A stretch of 64,000 nt of DNA from a virus, in the IMG/VR virus record IMGVR_UViG_3300045283_000397, positions 1 to 64,000 of that record; one strand, written 5' to 3'. Each line of letters begins with the position of its first letter. Position 1 is the first letter of the stretch. Positions 15,371-23,674 of the stretch are shown in pieces. Both the position numbers and the translations under genes were made by a program. Below the pieces are notes generated by a model that worked only from the letters and a program-made list of their open reading frames with translations, was not told the origin of the DNA and searched no databases.

Positions 15371-15552
15371 CCGGCTTCCTCCTTTTTGCTAGTCCATCCA
15401 ACCCAGCCCCACCCCGGCCAACGCCCGCCCACCCCCTCTGTCGAGGGAGACATCGCGGGCCAAGCACTCGGGATCTTTAGCTGGGCTTCTGCGGCTACGC
15501 CCTTGTGGGGCCGCCCGCCGCGAGGCTCTTGTCTCTCTTGTAAAGGGACAAA

Positions 15553-15819
15553 TCAAACCGGCTCTCGGTTAAAATGGAAAATAACTCCAGGCTTCCAATC
15601 GAACAGATCGCCCTTATTACGAGGCACCCCGGCAAACTGCGCCATCTTCCTATTATAACCACTCTCGGTCATTTGTTGATGGCCAGCGCGCCGCGACAAA
15701 TGACCATCAGCCTTAACCCAGAAGGCAAAATCCTTAAAATCAGACATATGCCAACGCGGACGCAACCTAACGACTTCTAGCTTTTGCGCCGCCGTCAATT
15801 TCTTCCATTCAACAAACAT
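15553..15819 (-). CDS. Hypothetical protein, 88 aa
   Basis: ATG at 15817-15819. The product begins MFVEWKKLTAAQKLEVVRLR and contains FWVKADGHLSRRAGHQQMTE. It is basic and soluble, with no recognised domain. The SD is weak (GGATAGG at distance). It is the gene just upstream of the capsid gene, where scaffold or protease genes often lie, but nothing in it supports those roles. Bases 15,371-15,552 between it and the capsid ATG hold only the capsid SD and no clear promoter. Confidence 0.6.
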   Translation of the reverse strand: MFVEWKKLTAAQKLEVVRLRPRWHMSDFKDFAFWVKADGHLSRRAGHQQMTESGYNRKMAQFAGVPRNKGDLFDWKPGVIFHFNREPV

Positions 15820-15837
15820 TGTATGCCTATCCAGTTG

Positions 15838-16173
15838 TTACCCACTGACGCTACCCGTCGTACCGTATTTGATCCGTGCGTACCTCTCTGAACGCTTAGC
15901 TAAGCAATCCTCAAATCCCTGCCGGTACGCAAGGTCTATCGGTTCTGTGAGGTCGATTAGGTCACGTTGGGGCATCCTCACCTTATCGTGCATTGCTCTT
16001 ACGTCAGCTTCGGCCGTCAACAACGCACCGCAACGGGCATTTGCCTCTCGTTTCCCTACTTCGTCGCCAGCAACAATGTCTTTGAGGCAAGCTGCTCCCT
16101 CTTTTGAAAGCAGGCTCGCCGCCGCCAAGACGCACGCTCGCCATCCTCTGACCCAAGCATCGTCCAGCGTCAT
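15838..16173 (-). CDS. Hypothetical protein, 111 aa
   Basis: ATG at 16171-16173 with GGGGGGAT upstream as SD. Begins MTLDDAWVRGWRACVLAAAS; later VRMPQRDLIDLTEPIDLAYR. The pattern 'AW.RGWRACVLAAAS' resembles small phage helical proteins of unknown function. No membrane segment or catalytic motif. Confidence 0.68.
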   Translation of the reverse strand: MTLDDAWVRGWRACVLAAASLLSKEGAACLKDIVAGDEVGKREANARCGALLTAEADVRAMHDKVRMPQRDLIDLTEPIDLAYRQGFEDCLAKRSERYARIKYGTTGSVSG

Positions 16174-16234
16174 GATGTACTATCCCCCCGGTTCAACACC
16201 AACACCGATAGATCGAATTCATGCCACGCGCCGA

Positions 16235-16576
16235 CTATAGCTTATCATGCTCCCCCAGCACCTCCAACGGTGCGGGCTTCCTTAGCCGCTCAACTACCGT
16301 ATAGCTCTCACGGTCCAAATACCCGCCCCACTCGCCCACTACCCAACGTACCAGCGCCGCCTTAAACCCCTCATCCTCCGGCCCATATGCGGCATTCTCC
16401 AGCAACGCCTGGGCGGTCAAAAGCGATTGCATTAGCTGCGCATCGCGCTCATCATATGTGCTTGGGGGCACGTATTTACCAGAACCCTCATATTGCTTGC
16501 GGTAAGCTACCAACTTAGCCTGGCCGCCCCAGACATGCTCATTGATAATCTCGCGCGCCGACCTAGCCATCGCCAT
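16235..16576 (-). CDS. Hypothetical protein, 113 aa
   Basis: Start at the ATG 16574-16576 (or the next ATG two codons on), SD GGGGGGA, overlapping the upstream stop by 14 nt. Product MAMARSAREIINEHVWGGQA, with VRWVVGEWGGYLDRESYTVV. Soluble, unknown function. Confidence 0.68.
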   Translation of the reverse strand: MAMARSAREIINEHVWGGQAKLVAYRKQYEGSGKYVPPSTYDERDAQLMQSLLTAQALLENAAYGPEDEGFKAALVRWVVGEWGGYLDRESYTVVERLRKPAPLEVLGEHDKL

Positions 16577-16754
16577 TCCCCCCGGTCACATCGTCGGGGT
16601 CAAAGTCCGGCGCGTACCATGGCCGGGGGTGTGGCATCTCCCCCCGCTCACGTTGAGCGCGACGCAGCGCCGCCAAGCGGCGACGCGCTTCGGCCCGCAC
16701 ATCGATCGGCTTAAAACGCGGGCGACGGCCATCGCCCAAGGCGTTGTGCTTCAC
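16563..16754 (-). CDS. Hypothetical basic protein, 63 aa (GTG start)
   Basis: I chose the GTG at 16752-16754 because it overlaps the upstream stop as GTGA, the common arrangement here, while the ATG at 16802 would create a 52-nt overlap. The product reads VKHNALGDGRRPRFKPIDVR then RRRLAALRRAQRERGEMPHP and ends DFDPDDVTGGNGDG. It is highly charged, possibly nucleic-acid binding. Confidence 0.55.
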   Translation of the reverse strand: MKHNALGDGRRPRFKPIDVRAEARRRLAALRRAQRERGEMPHPRPWYAPDFDPDDVTGGNGDG

Positions 16755-17047
16755 TGCAACTGCCTCCCCGGCTCGCGCTCCTCGCCCGCCCCGCAATCGC
16801 ACTCACTCAATTCCCTATACCAAGCATCGCGTAACTCGGCGCTGCGGAAGAACATGAAGCCTTCCAGGCACCCGCGCGAGGCCAGCGCCTTGACGGACAC
16901 AACCGTTATCTCGCTGATGCCCTCTCCCGACCAGGGCACCGTTTCCATGAGGTAGTGCTCCGCGCCCACGCGCGCGAGCACCGCGCCCTTATAGGCGCCC
17001 TCCTCGTCCAGATGCAAAAAGCTCATACCCACCAGATCCTCGGCCAT
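16751..17047 (-). CDS. Hypothetical protein, 98 aa
   Basis: ATG at 17045-17047 with SD AGGAGA. Product MAEDLVGMSFLHLDEEGAYK, containing VLARVGAEHYLMETVPWS and CLEGFMFFRSAELRDAWYRE, ending with a Cys-Asp-Cys/Glu-rich tail. The pattern looks like a small beta-rich domain; function unknown. It is the first gene after a 165-bp gap. Confidence 0.72.
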   Translation of the reverse strand: MAEDLVGMSFLHLDEEGAYKGAVLARVGAEHYLMETVPWSGEGISEITVVSVKALASRGCLEGFMFFRSAELRDAWYRELSECDCGAGEEREPGRQLQ

Positions 17048-17107
17048 CGCTCATCTCCTAAATTACGTGCGGGTCGATCGAATTGACGGCCAATGAGCAA
17101 ATCTAAT

Positions 17108-17179
17108 CATGGAGGAAGCCGATCCGATCTTTCGTTGACCCGAGGCCCGCACTCCCCGGGCGAGGTACCCTCCTCCATG
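17108..17179. repeat. 9-bp inverted repeat in a 165-bp intergenic gap
   Basis: CATGGAGGA (17108-17116) and TCCTCCATG (17171-17179) are perfect inverted copies 54 nt apart, each flanked on its outer side by an AAATCTAA direct repeat. The gap 17,048-17,212 has no ORF. It may form an RNA fold or mark a regulatory site upstream of the 98-aa gene; no promoter of the recurrent type is present. Confidence 0.4.
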
Positions 17180-17212
17180 TAAAATCTAACCCCGCGCGCG
17201 GGCGCGCGCTAC

Positions 17213-17641
17213 CTAGCTGCTGGGCATCGGCGCAAAGAAGCAACGCCGCGAGCCATCCGGGCGCTTGCAGCGCCAATAAGCACCGTCGGGTGAAGGCTGC
17301 GTCTCGGCGAAGGGCACGGTTTCTACGCGCAGCCCCGGGTCCTCGGCTGGTGCGCGCGAAAAGGGTACCGCTGACACGACCGGCGCAAATGGCCGAAATG
17401 GATCAAGGGGCTTACCGGATTTCGACAGCAACAACCGGTAGCCGTTGCGTGTTTCTTTCACATGACGTTTCGGGATTTCAAAGCAATCGCCCTCGCCGCA
17501 GCACCATTCCCCGGCCACATTCCTCAGCTCCCCCCGGCTAATCCAGCTATCGTGCGAGTGCGTTTGGCGCGAAATGGCCAGCAGCGCGAGAGTGGCCAGC
17601 AACACCGCCAATATCAATGGCCCGATGCGCCAGCCATCCAC
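17213..17641 (-). CDS. Membrane-anchored or secreted Cys-containing protein, 142 aa
   Basis: The N-terminus MDGWRIGPLILAVLLATLAL is a membrane anchor or signal peptide. The body has HDSWISRGELRNVAG, then EWCCGEGDCFEIP, and later YWRCKRPDGSRRCFFAP. The WCCGEGDC signature is shared with small exported proteins I associate with Rhizobiales and relatives, which supports an alphaproteobacterial host. Role unknown; two Cys pairs could form disulfides in the periplasm. It sits between scaffold and capsid genes. Confidence 0.72.
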   Translation of the reverse strand: MDGWRIGPLILAVLLATLALLAISRQTHSHDSWISRGELRNVAGEWCCGEGDCFEIPKRHVKETRNGYRLLLSKSGKPLDPFRPFAPVVSAVPFSRAPAEDPGLRVETVPFAETQPSPDGAYWRCKRPDGSRRCFFAPMPSS

Positions 17642-17642
17642 G

Positions 17643-18917
17643 TCACCGGCCCTCGACCTCCGCGCGCGCTTCCATAAGGCTTTCGCGCACGCTTTTGCCC
17701 TTGCCCTTGGGCTGGGCTACCGCCGGCCCGGCCGCGCCCGGCGCGCCCCCGGTCACCGAGACCCCCGCCTTGCGCGCCTTGTCGGCCTCGGCCTGAACAG
17801 CGGCCTGGCGCGCCTTGGCATCGGCCAGACGCTTAGCCTCAGCGGCCTTGGCCTGGTCGGCCAGCACCTTCTCGCGCACCCCCGGCACAGCCCAGATAGC
17901 CGTCTCGTAGGCGCCGTCGAGGTCCACTCTACCCTCCTTGAGCGGCACCTCGCCCGAGGCGATGAGGCGCGACATGGTCTGGCGCACCTCCTCGAAGTGC
18001 GGCTTGTCCTTGGCCCAGGCCGCCAGCACCTCGTGCGTCTTGGCCTCGTTCTGCTGGGCGAAGGTCTGCTCCAGAGTGCCGAAGCGCTGCTCCACCTGCT
18101 GCTGCATCGCGCGCATCTGCGCATTGATGCCGTCGATATACTGCTGCATCGCGGGAGAAGCAGCCTCAGGCTGGCCAGCCGCAGGAGCAGCTGCCCCATT
18201 AGCACCAGCAGCAGGCGCCACAGCCGGAGCCGCTGACGCACCAAACTGCGCCAGATCGAGATTGAAGCTCTTGGCCAGCGCCGGGAAGGCCTGGGTCGGG
18301 TTGCTGGCCAGCGCGCGGAACCAGCCGAAGAGCTGGTCTATGGCCTGGGCGCGAGTGTGGCCGTGCTGCCTAATGGCAGCGTCGTGCGGGGCTATGGCGC
18401 GGTCGATGTCGGCGTAGCCGGCCTTGAGCTGGTCCACGCCCTTCTGCACGTCGGCCTCGCGCTTGGCCACCGCCGCGCGCACCGGCTCGGGCAGCTCACC
18501 CCAGGCCGCCTTGGCCTCCTTGGACCAGCCCGCGGGCGCCGCAGGAGCGCCCGTAGCCGGGGGGGCCTCGGGGGTAATAGCGGCCTCGCCCGGCTGGGCC
18601 TCTGGCGCGGCCTCCCCGGCCGCGGCGGCGGCTCCCGGCTCGGCTCCCGGCTCGGCTCCCGCTTCGCCCTCCCCGCGCTTTTTGAAACGGCCCTTCTCGC
18701 CGCGCTCGACCGCCGGTTTCTCGGGCTCGCGCGCGGCGTCGAAGTTGGCCTGGAGCTCCTCGCGGATGCTACGGCGCTCAGCGCCGGGGCTCCGGCCTTC
18801 GCCAGCGGGAGTTTCGGGCGGCGGCGCGCCGCCGCCAGCCTCCGGGGGCTCAGCGGCGCCGGTCTCGGTCTCGGGCGCAAAGAGCGGGGTGAGCATGGTC
18901 GTATTAAACCACTTCAT
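17643..18917 (-). CDS. Putative capsid scaffolding protein
   Basis: A 424-residue, Ala/Pro/Glu-rich protein between portal and capsid genes, where scaffold is expected. SD AAAGGAG precedes the ATG. It starts MKWFNTTMLTPLFAPETETG, followed by a low-complexity acidic-Pro region (to about residue 140), then a helical domain (ATGWSK-like WSKEAKAAWGELPEPVRAAV, and YADIDRAIAPHDAAIRQHGH, FGWFRALASNPTQAFPALAK), then a long charged coiled coil (AKAAEAKRLADAKARQAAVQ). The EAWG.LP..VR.AV and I.P...A...G...A segments are common in podovirus scaffold proteins. No protease motif was seen. Confidence 0.8.
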   Translation of the reverse strand: MKWFNTTMLTPLFAPETETGAAEPPEAGGGAPPPETPAGEGRSPGAERRSIREELQANFDAAREPEKPAVERGEKGRFKKRGEGEAGAEPGAEPGAAAAAGEAAPEAQPGEAAITPEAPPATGAPAAPAGWSKEAKAAWGELPEPVRAAVAKREADVQKGVDQLKAGYADIDRAIAPHDAAIRQHGHTRAQAIDQLFGWFRALASNPTQAFPALAKSFNLDLAQFGASAAPAVAPAAGANGAAAPAAGQPEAASPAMQQYIDGINAQMRAMQQQVEQRFGTLEQTFAQQNEAKTHEVLAAWAKDKPHFEEVRQTMSRLIASGEVPLKEGRVDLDGAYETAIWAVPGVREKVLADQAKAAEAKRLADAKARQAAVQAEADKARKAGVSVTGGAPGAAGPAVAQPKGKGKSVRESLMEARAEVEGR

Positions 18918-18953
18918 TTCTTATTCTCCTTTGGGCGGCTTGTGCGGCCCGTT

Positions 18954-19502
18954 TCAACCTAAAGGCCAGCGAGACTGAACAATCGCCCCGAGCGGGAGTG
19001 CAGAATAGTACGCCGCGACTTGCTCCCGTTCCAATATCAATTCGGCCAGGAAACCCGGCGCAGCGTAGCGGCCATTGGCCCAGCGCTGCGGCTCAGTCGC
19101 CATAAGCGAAAGCCTCACCCGGTTATCCATCTCAGAGCAAATCACCTGAGTTAAATGGTCCATGTAGCCGTAGCGTTCGATATCTCGGCGCGCTTCGGGC
19201 CAATTAATCTCATAGGGTAGCTGAGCGACAAATTTGCCCTTGTAGCGCGCCACGAAGTGCCGGCCATTGGGCATCACCGAATCATAAAACAAACGCGGGA
19301 ACTGCTTGTGGTTGACCTCCTGGCCAGCGCAAGGCACCCAGCCCGCGGGACACCACTCCGGCAACACAACCTTAGCCGAGAGGCCCTCGGGTTCTGTCAG
19401 AACAGGGCGCGCAATAGCCGGAGCCGCACTGGGTGCGACCAGCGCGCCGAAAAACGCCGCAACGCCCTTTAGAAAGCTGCGCCGCAACATAAGCAAAGTC
19501 AT
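18954..19502 (-). CDS. Tat-signal exported protein with tail-collar-like motif
   Basis: The start was placed at the ATG at 19500-19502, with GGGAGG 6 nt upstream. The N-terminus MTLLMLRRSFLKGVAAFFGA then LVAPSAAPAIA is a textbook twin-arginine signal (R-R-S-F-L-K). Then CPAGWVPCAGQEVNHKQFPR recalls the P.GW..CDGQ.....P.L motif of phage tail-collar domains. Of 182 residues, the rest is unrecognised. A Tat export signal on a phage virion-module protein is unusual; it may be a moron or a host-envelope modifying factor. Confidence 0.7.
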   Translation of the reverse strand: MTLLMLRRSFLKGVAAFFGALVAPSAAPAIARPVLTEPEGLSAKVVLPEWCPAGWVPCAGQEVNHKQFPRLFYDSVMPNGRHFVARYKGKFVAQLPYEINWPEARRDIERYGYMDHLTQVICSEMDNRVRLSLMATEPQRWANGRYAAPGFLAELILEREQVAAYYSALPLGAIVQSRWPLG

Positions 19503-19514
19503 AAGCACCTCCCG

Positions 19515-19688
19515 TTAAGCTATCCTCTTGCGATCCACTATCACCTTCTCGCTACGCTCGCGCTCGGCTTCCGCCTCGCGGGCGCGCGCCACGCGCTTCA
19601 GGTGCTGAGCGTATTCTTCGTCCAGCCCCAGCGCCTTGACTTCGCCCGGGGCGAGATAGCAGCGGTTGGAGTTGGGCACGCGGTCCAT
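19515..19688 (-). CDS. Small hypothetical protein, 57 aa
   Basis: ATG at 19686-19688 overlaps the upstream stop as ATGA; TAA at 19515-19517. Product MDRVPNSNRCYLAPGEVKAL, then a charged helix AHLKRVARAREAEAERERSE-like segment. No known domain. Placed by coupling with the 91-aa gene. Confidence 0.62.
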   Translation of the reverse strand: MDRVPNSNRCYLAPGEVKALGLDEEYAQHLKRVARAREAEAERERSEKVIVDRKRIA

Positions 19689-19963
19689 CAAGCCATCTCT
19701 TTATCCTGAGCCATAGCTTCGCGCATAGCAATACATGCATTCTCAACGCGAGATTCAAACAAATCCACAATATCCCTGGCATCCTGCAATCGCTCTTTCC
19801 CCGAAAAAGTCACGGCTATCGCTCTGCGCTTCATGGGCATTTTCCGATTGACCACCAGAAAAGCTTCATCGTCGGGCACCCAATATCCCTCGCAAGTTTC
19901 ACCAAATTTTGCGCGGATATAGCGCAAAGCCATTTCACGGCCCAAATCTTCCAATATACTCAT
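19688..19963 (-). CDS. Hypothetical protein, 91 aa
   Basis: ATG at 19961-19963 with SD GGGAGGAAG. Product MSILEDLGREMALRYIRAKF, with EGYWVPDDEAFLVVNRKMPM and a helical C-terminus. Soluble; unknown function. Confidence 0.68.
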   Translation of the reverse strand: MSILEDLGREMALRYIRAKFGETCEGYWVPDDEAFLVVNRKMPMKRRAIAVTFSGKERLQDARDIVDLFESRVENACIAMREAMAQDKEMA

Positions 19964-20259
19964 CTTCCTCCCAACTCCCTAATAGCATTGCGAATGGCCT
20001 GGCGCCGCGCGTCGCGGCTGAGCACCACCGGCTTGCGCGGGCGCAATAGCGTCTCGGTCTCAGTTCCCACTTCAATACAACCCACGTCGCGCGTGCGCTG
20101 CCTAAATTTCCGCTTGGACGTGAAATATTCCCCGGTCGCCATATGACGCGTAGCGTCCATCTCGTCGCGGATCACCCGCACCGCCTCGCGGGCCACGTGC
20201 AGCGGTACGACGCGCGCGCGGTCCACCAACTTGCCCTTGCGCATCACGAATACGGTCAC
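19960..20259 (-). CDS. Hypothetical protein, 99 aa (GTG start)
   Basis: The GTG at 20257-20259 overlaps the exonuclease stop as GTGA and was preferred over the ATG at 20283. Product VTVFVMRKGKLVDRARVVPL, with TGEYFTSKRKFRQRTRDVGC, and a basic C-terminus ending IRELGGR. Possibly nucleic-acid binding, but nothing specific was recognised. Confidence 0.62.
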   Translation of the reverse strand: MTVFVMRKGKLVDRARVVPLHVAREAVRVIRDEMDATRHMATGEYFTSKRKFRQRTRDVGCIEVGTETETLLRPRKPVVLSRDARRQAIRNAIRELGGR

Positions 20260-20699
20260 GCGGCAAGCCTCATCTCGTTCCACTCCATCAGCGCGCGGGC
20301 ATCGGCCAGGGCATTGTGCGGCTGGGCCGAGACCGGCTGGCCGGGGGGAGTCTTTAAAATCGTGATGCGGCAGGCGAAGTCGAGACTGCTACCGAAATCT
20401 GGTCCACTGAGCAAGCGGAGAAAATGTTCAGCGTCAGTATGCCAGTCGCAAATAATCTCAGGATTATCAAATTGTTGAATAAAACACTGGAACTCGCTAC
20501 GAAATATCAAGGGTCTCATGTACTCCACGCCCAACTTTGGGATAACATTTTGAGCTACCCAAGGATCATAAGCCTCAGGCTCAATAGTTACGTTGCGCGC
20601 CTGCGCGGCGTACCATTCCGGACCATGGGGCGATACCAACGCCAGCGAGATGAGCTCGCCGCCATGGCCGTTGAACTCAGTGTCCAGGTAGAAGCGCAC
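20256..20699 (-). CDS. DEDDh 3'-5' exonuclease (DnaQ-like fold)
   Basis: A 147-residue protein with exonuclease motifs in order: Exo I FYLDTEFNGHGGELISLAL (D-x-E), Exo II region ICDWHTDAEHFLRLL, and Exo III HNALADARAL (H-x(4)-D). The spacing matches short RNase T/DnaQ-like 3'-5' exonucleases such as the phage-type exoribonuclease family. It could trim RNA or DNA ends. It starts one base before the portal stop, inside the head-gene cluster, an unusual place for a nuclease. It is one of three DEDDh proteins in this window. Confidence 0.85.
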   Translation of the reverse strand: MRFYLDTEFNGHGGELISLALVSPHGPEWYAAQARNVTIEPEAYDPWVAQNVIPKLGVEYMRPLIFRSEFQCFIQQFDNPEIICDWHTDAEHFLRLLSGPDFGSSLDFACRITILKTPPGQPVSAQPHNALADARALMEWNEMRLAA

Positions 20700-23236
20700 T
20701 AGAGCCCCCCGGCCGCGGCTTGCTGTGGCACGGGCGGCGCCATGACCTGCTTGGCGATCTCGGCGGCGCGCTCGGCCGCGCCCTGGCGCGCATCGTGCTG
20801 GCGCTGGGCGTGGGATTCCTGCAACTCCAGCTGGCGGTTCTGGAGCTCCAGCACCTTTATCTGCATCTCCATACGGCGCAGCTCCAAATCCGTAGCATCA
20901 GACTGCGCCTGAGCTTGAGCTTGCTGCTGCTCGCGCGCGGTCTTCATCTGCTCGGCCTGGGCATCGGCTGCGGCCTGCTGCTGATCGGATTGGGCATTTA
21001 TTTTGGCCACCTCAACGGCGGATTGCGCCCGCGCGGCATCGGCCTGGGCCTTTATCTGGAGCGGATTGGGCTGCTGGCCTTGCTGCTGGGCGCGCTTCTT
21101 GGCCAGTTGGACGGCCTCGTCGCCGAATTCCTCGATGGCCGCCTCCAGGTCGCGCCCGGCCTTGAAGCCGCGCACCGCGAATTGGAGCAGCTTGACCAGC
21201 AGCGGCACCGACTCGGGCATCTGCGCGCCCATGGCCATGGCGGTCTGCATGAACTTAGTCACCGCGCCCACGAATTCGGTGCGGTCGGCCTTCTCCTGGG
21301 CCTGATCGCCATAGACCGAGGAGTCCACCTCGATGTCCACCCTAAAGCCGCGCAGCTTCTCATTGCGCAACAGCGCGATGGCCGCGGCGATGCGCTGGAG
21401 CCCTTCCAGCTTGGCCATCAGCTCGGGCGATAGAGGCGGCGGTGCCAGGGCGCCCGGCATAGCCGGGGGGGCGCCCGGGAAAGGCACGACGTTCTGGCCC
21501 GGGGGCGGCATGACAGGTGCGGGGCCGGCGCCTTGAGCAGGGAGGGCGCTGGGTGCCGGCCCCTGCAACGCAGCGGGCCCGGCCATGGGAGGTACGGCCG
21601 GGGGCGTCCCTGGCTGCGGCACATCGCTGGTGCCCGGGGTTGCGGCGCCGGGCGGCAGCAAGTCGATGTCGGGCGCGCCCAGGCCCTCCTCATAGAGCGC
21701 GCCGGAAACCTCGATGAGGCTCTTGGGCGAGAAATGCATGGACATGATCTCGGCCATGATGCGCAGGGTATCGCGGCAGAGCCTAGCGACCTCGCCCTGG
21801 CGGCGCTGGAGCCGGGTGCCCGAATTGTTGGACTTAAGGCGCTGGCCGCCCATCGTCTCGCGCGCGTCGGTGGTGCCGCGCAGCACATCGGTTATGCCGG
21901 TGAGGCGGTCCATCTCGGCGACGATCTTCTCCTTGAGCGCCATGAGCTCGTTGAGTACGCCGATGATTTCCTTGAGCGGCAGCAGACTCATGACCCCGGC
22001 CACGCCGCCCTTCTCGGCGAAGGCGGCCCATTGATCCACCGGGATGAGCTCATTCTCCACCGATTCATCCAGCAGGCGCTGCATGTCCTTCTGGGAGGCG
22101 TCGTAGAGGCCGGCCACCTTGCAAGCCTTGCTGAGCATGTGGATGCGCTGCGTCAGCTCGTCCACCTGGATGGCCTGGTCCTGATATTGGATGTAGTCGG
22201 GCACCGGGGTGAGCGTATTGTTGGTGGCGTTAGCGTAGAGCGGGCGCGGCACCGGGAAGAAGTTCTCCAGCTGGAGGGGATCGTCCTTGCGATTGCAGAG
22301 CCACTCGTAGCCCTCGGCTATCCAATAGACCTTCTCGTCCGCGCGGTTCCAGATCTCGACGACCTCGCCCTTCTTGCTGGCCTCCATCTCGGGCACCACC
22401 GTCTCGGCCTGGCGCCTGCGCTCGCGGTCGTCCTTCTCGAGCGGGATGGCCTTGCCGATCTTCTTGCCGAAATTCTTAATGAGTTCGTCGCGCGTGAGAT
22501 AGACTCTCTTGCCCACCGCGATGACTTCCGCCCAGATGCGCGCGCGCGCCGGGAAGGTAAAGAAATCGGTCCAGGGGATGTAGTCAACCGGGGTGCTTTC
22601 GCGCGCGATGCGATCGCCGGTCTGCTCCAGTTTCTCCTCGGCCAGGGAGTCGTCCTCGGGCTCAATCGGACCCTGGGCATCCCTTAAGTCGAGCCCGGAT
22701 TCCACTGGAAGTGAAATCCCGGGCTCGACTTCGGGCTCATAGCGCACCCAGGGCACGCCCCGGCCCGCGAGCAAATAGTCCATCACGCATTGGTTAATGG
22801 CCTCGTCGATGCCGCAGAATTCAATCTCATTGCGCAAGGCGCGCTCGAGCATCTGCGCCGCGCCGCGCCCGGCGGGGTCCTTATCCTTAAAGCGGCGCTC
22901 GACCACCGGGGTGGGCAAGCGGCCATAGAGGGCGGGATGCAGTATCTGGACATTGGACCACAGCGCATTGTAGCGGCGCTGGCCCTCCTCGTCTATGCGC
23001 GAGCGCTCGTCGCGATAGCGCTTCTCGATCGTGTGGCCGCGCTTGACCCACCTGCGCATCTCGTCGTGCACATCGTCGAGCTGCTGCTTCCAATAGCTGG
23101 CAAGCCTACGGCCCTCCTCGCCGCCTTCCGGCCCTGCGAGCAGGTCGAGCTGCGGGCCGCGCGCGCCGTTAGCCAGGGGGACTCTGACTTCTACGTCACC
23201 GGCCTCGGTGTCTATTTCTTCCTGGTTATTGGCCAT
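20699..23236 (-). CDS. Portal protein
   Basis: At 845 residues this is in the range of large podovirus portals. The N-terminal ~500 residues have portal-like features: helical start YWKQQLDDVHDEMRRWVKRG, RRYNALWSNVQILHPALYGR, then MDYLLAGRGVPWVRYEPEV, WTDFFTFPARARIWAEVIAV, VYWIAEGYEWLCN, and DRLTGITDVLRGTTDARETM followed by GGQRLKSNNSGTRLQRRQGE, a signature of the P22-like/podovirus portal stem region. A Pro/Gly/Ala linker and a long Gln/Ala coiled coil form the C-terminus. It makes the dodecameric DNA channel at the capsid vertex. Confidence 0.9.
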   Translation of the reverse strand: MANNQEEIDTEAGDVEVRVPLANGARGPQLDLLAGPEGGEEGRRLASYWKQQLDDVHDEMRRWVKRGHTIEKRYRDERSRIDEEGQRRYNALWSNVQILHPALYGRLPTPVVERRFKDKDPAGRGAAQMLERALRNEIEFCGIDEAINQCVMDYLLAGRGVPWVRYEPEVEPGISLPVESGLDLRDAQGPIEPEDDSLAEEKLEQTGDRIARESTPVDYIPWTDFFTFPARARIWAEVIAVGKRVYLTRDELIKNFGKKIGKAIPLEKDDRERRRQAETVVPEMEASKKGEVVEIWNRADEKVYWIAEGYEWLCNRKDDPLQLENFFPVPRPLYANATNNTLTPVPDYIQYQDQAIQVDELTQRIHMLSKACKVAGLYDASQKDMQRLLDESVENELIPVDQWAAFAEKGGVAGVMSLLPLKEIIGVLNELMALKEKIVAEMDRLTGITDVLRGTTDARETMGGQRLKSNNSGTRLQRRQGEVARLCRDTLRIMAEIMSMHFSPKSLIEVSGALYEEGLGAPDIDLLPPGAATPGTSDVPQPGTPPAVPPMAGPAALQGPAPSALPAQGAGPAPVMPPPGQNVVPFPGAPPAMPGALAPPPLSPELMAKLEGLQRIAAAIALLRNEKLRGFRVDIEVDSSVYGDQAQEKADRTEFVGAVTKFMQTAMAMGAQMPESVPLLVKLLQFAVRGFKAGRDLEAAIEEFGDEAVQLAKKRAQQQGQQPNPLQIKAQADAARAQSAVEVAKINAQSDQQQAAADAQAEQMKTAREQQQAQAQAQSDATDLELRRMEMQIKVLELQNRQLELQESHAQRQHDARQGAAERAAEIAKQVMAPPVPQQAAAGGL

Positions 23237-23674
23237 TTACGAGAGGTCCAGGCCCTCGACGTAGATGTCGCAAGTGGCCGCGGAGCCCTGGGCGGCGGTG
23301 AGCGCGAAATAGACATTGGCCAGCGTGTAACGCGTGGTGGCGGCGGTGGCCGAGAGCGTCAGATCGAGGCGGATGGTGGCTGCGGTGAGTGCGGTATAGA
23401 CCTGGGTGTTGGCCACAATGGCCGTGCCGCCCTTGCTGGTGGTAGGATAGATGCCGCCCACCGCGAGCGTCAAGTTAGCGGTGCAATTGGTCACCACGAT
23501 GCGCTCGATGGTAAACGCGGTAATCTGCGCGGGTACCGCCATGGCCTGATCGGCCGTGGTGTTCATATTGGCGCCACGCAACGTGGCGATGACACCGTTG
23601 ACTCGGCCACTGAATTGCGCGCCGAATGCGGCGCTAAGCATCAGCCAAAGAACCAGCGCGATGCGCATGATCAT
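23237..23674 (-). CDS. Secreted or virion-associated beta-rich protein, 145 aa
   Basis: The ATG at 23672-23674 overlaps the upstream stop as ATGA; the longer frame upstream is Arg-rich and spurious. Product MIMRIALVLWLMLSAAFGAQ has a Sec signal peptide with likely cleavage after AFG-A. The body is Thr/Ala/Val rich: ITAFTIERIVVTNCTANLTL and AATCDIYVEGLDLS, consistent with a beta-sandwich. It is one of three consecutive proteins with export signals between portal and terminase. Confidence 0.65.
   Translation of the reverse strand: MIMRIALVLWLMLSAAFGAQFSGRVNGVIATLRGANMNTTADQAMAVPAQITAFTIERIVVTNCTANLTLAVGGIYPTTSKGGTAIVANTQVYTALTAATIRLDLTLSATAATTRYTLANVYFALTAAQGSAATCDIYVEGLDLS

Noticed and set aside
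15165-15467. Arg/Gly-rich ORF over the capsid first exon
   Set aside because: It overlaps exon 1, intron 1 and the capsid SD in another frame and has no family features.
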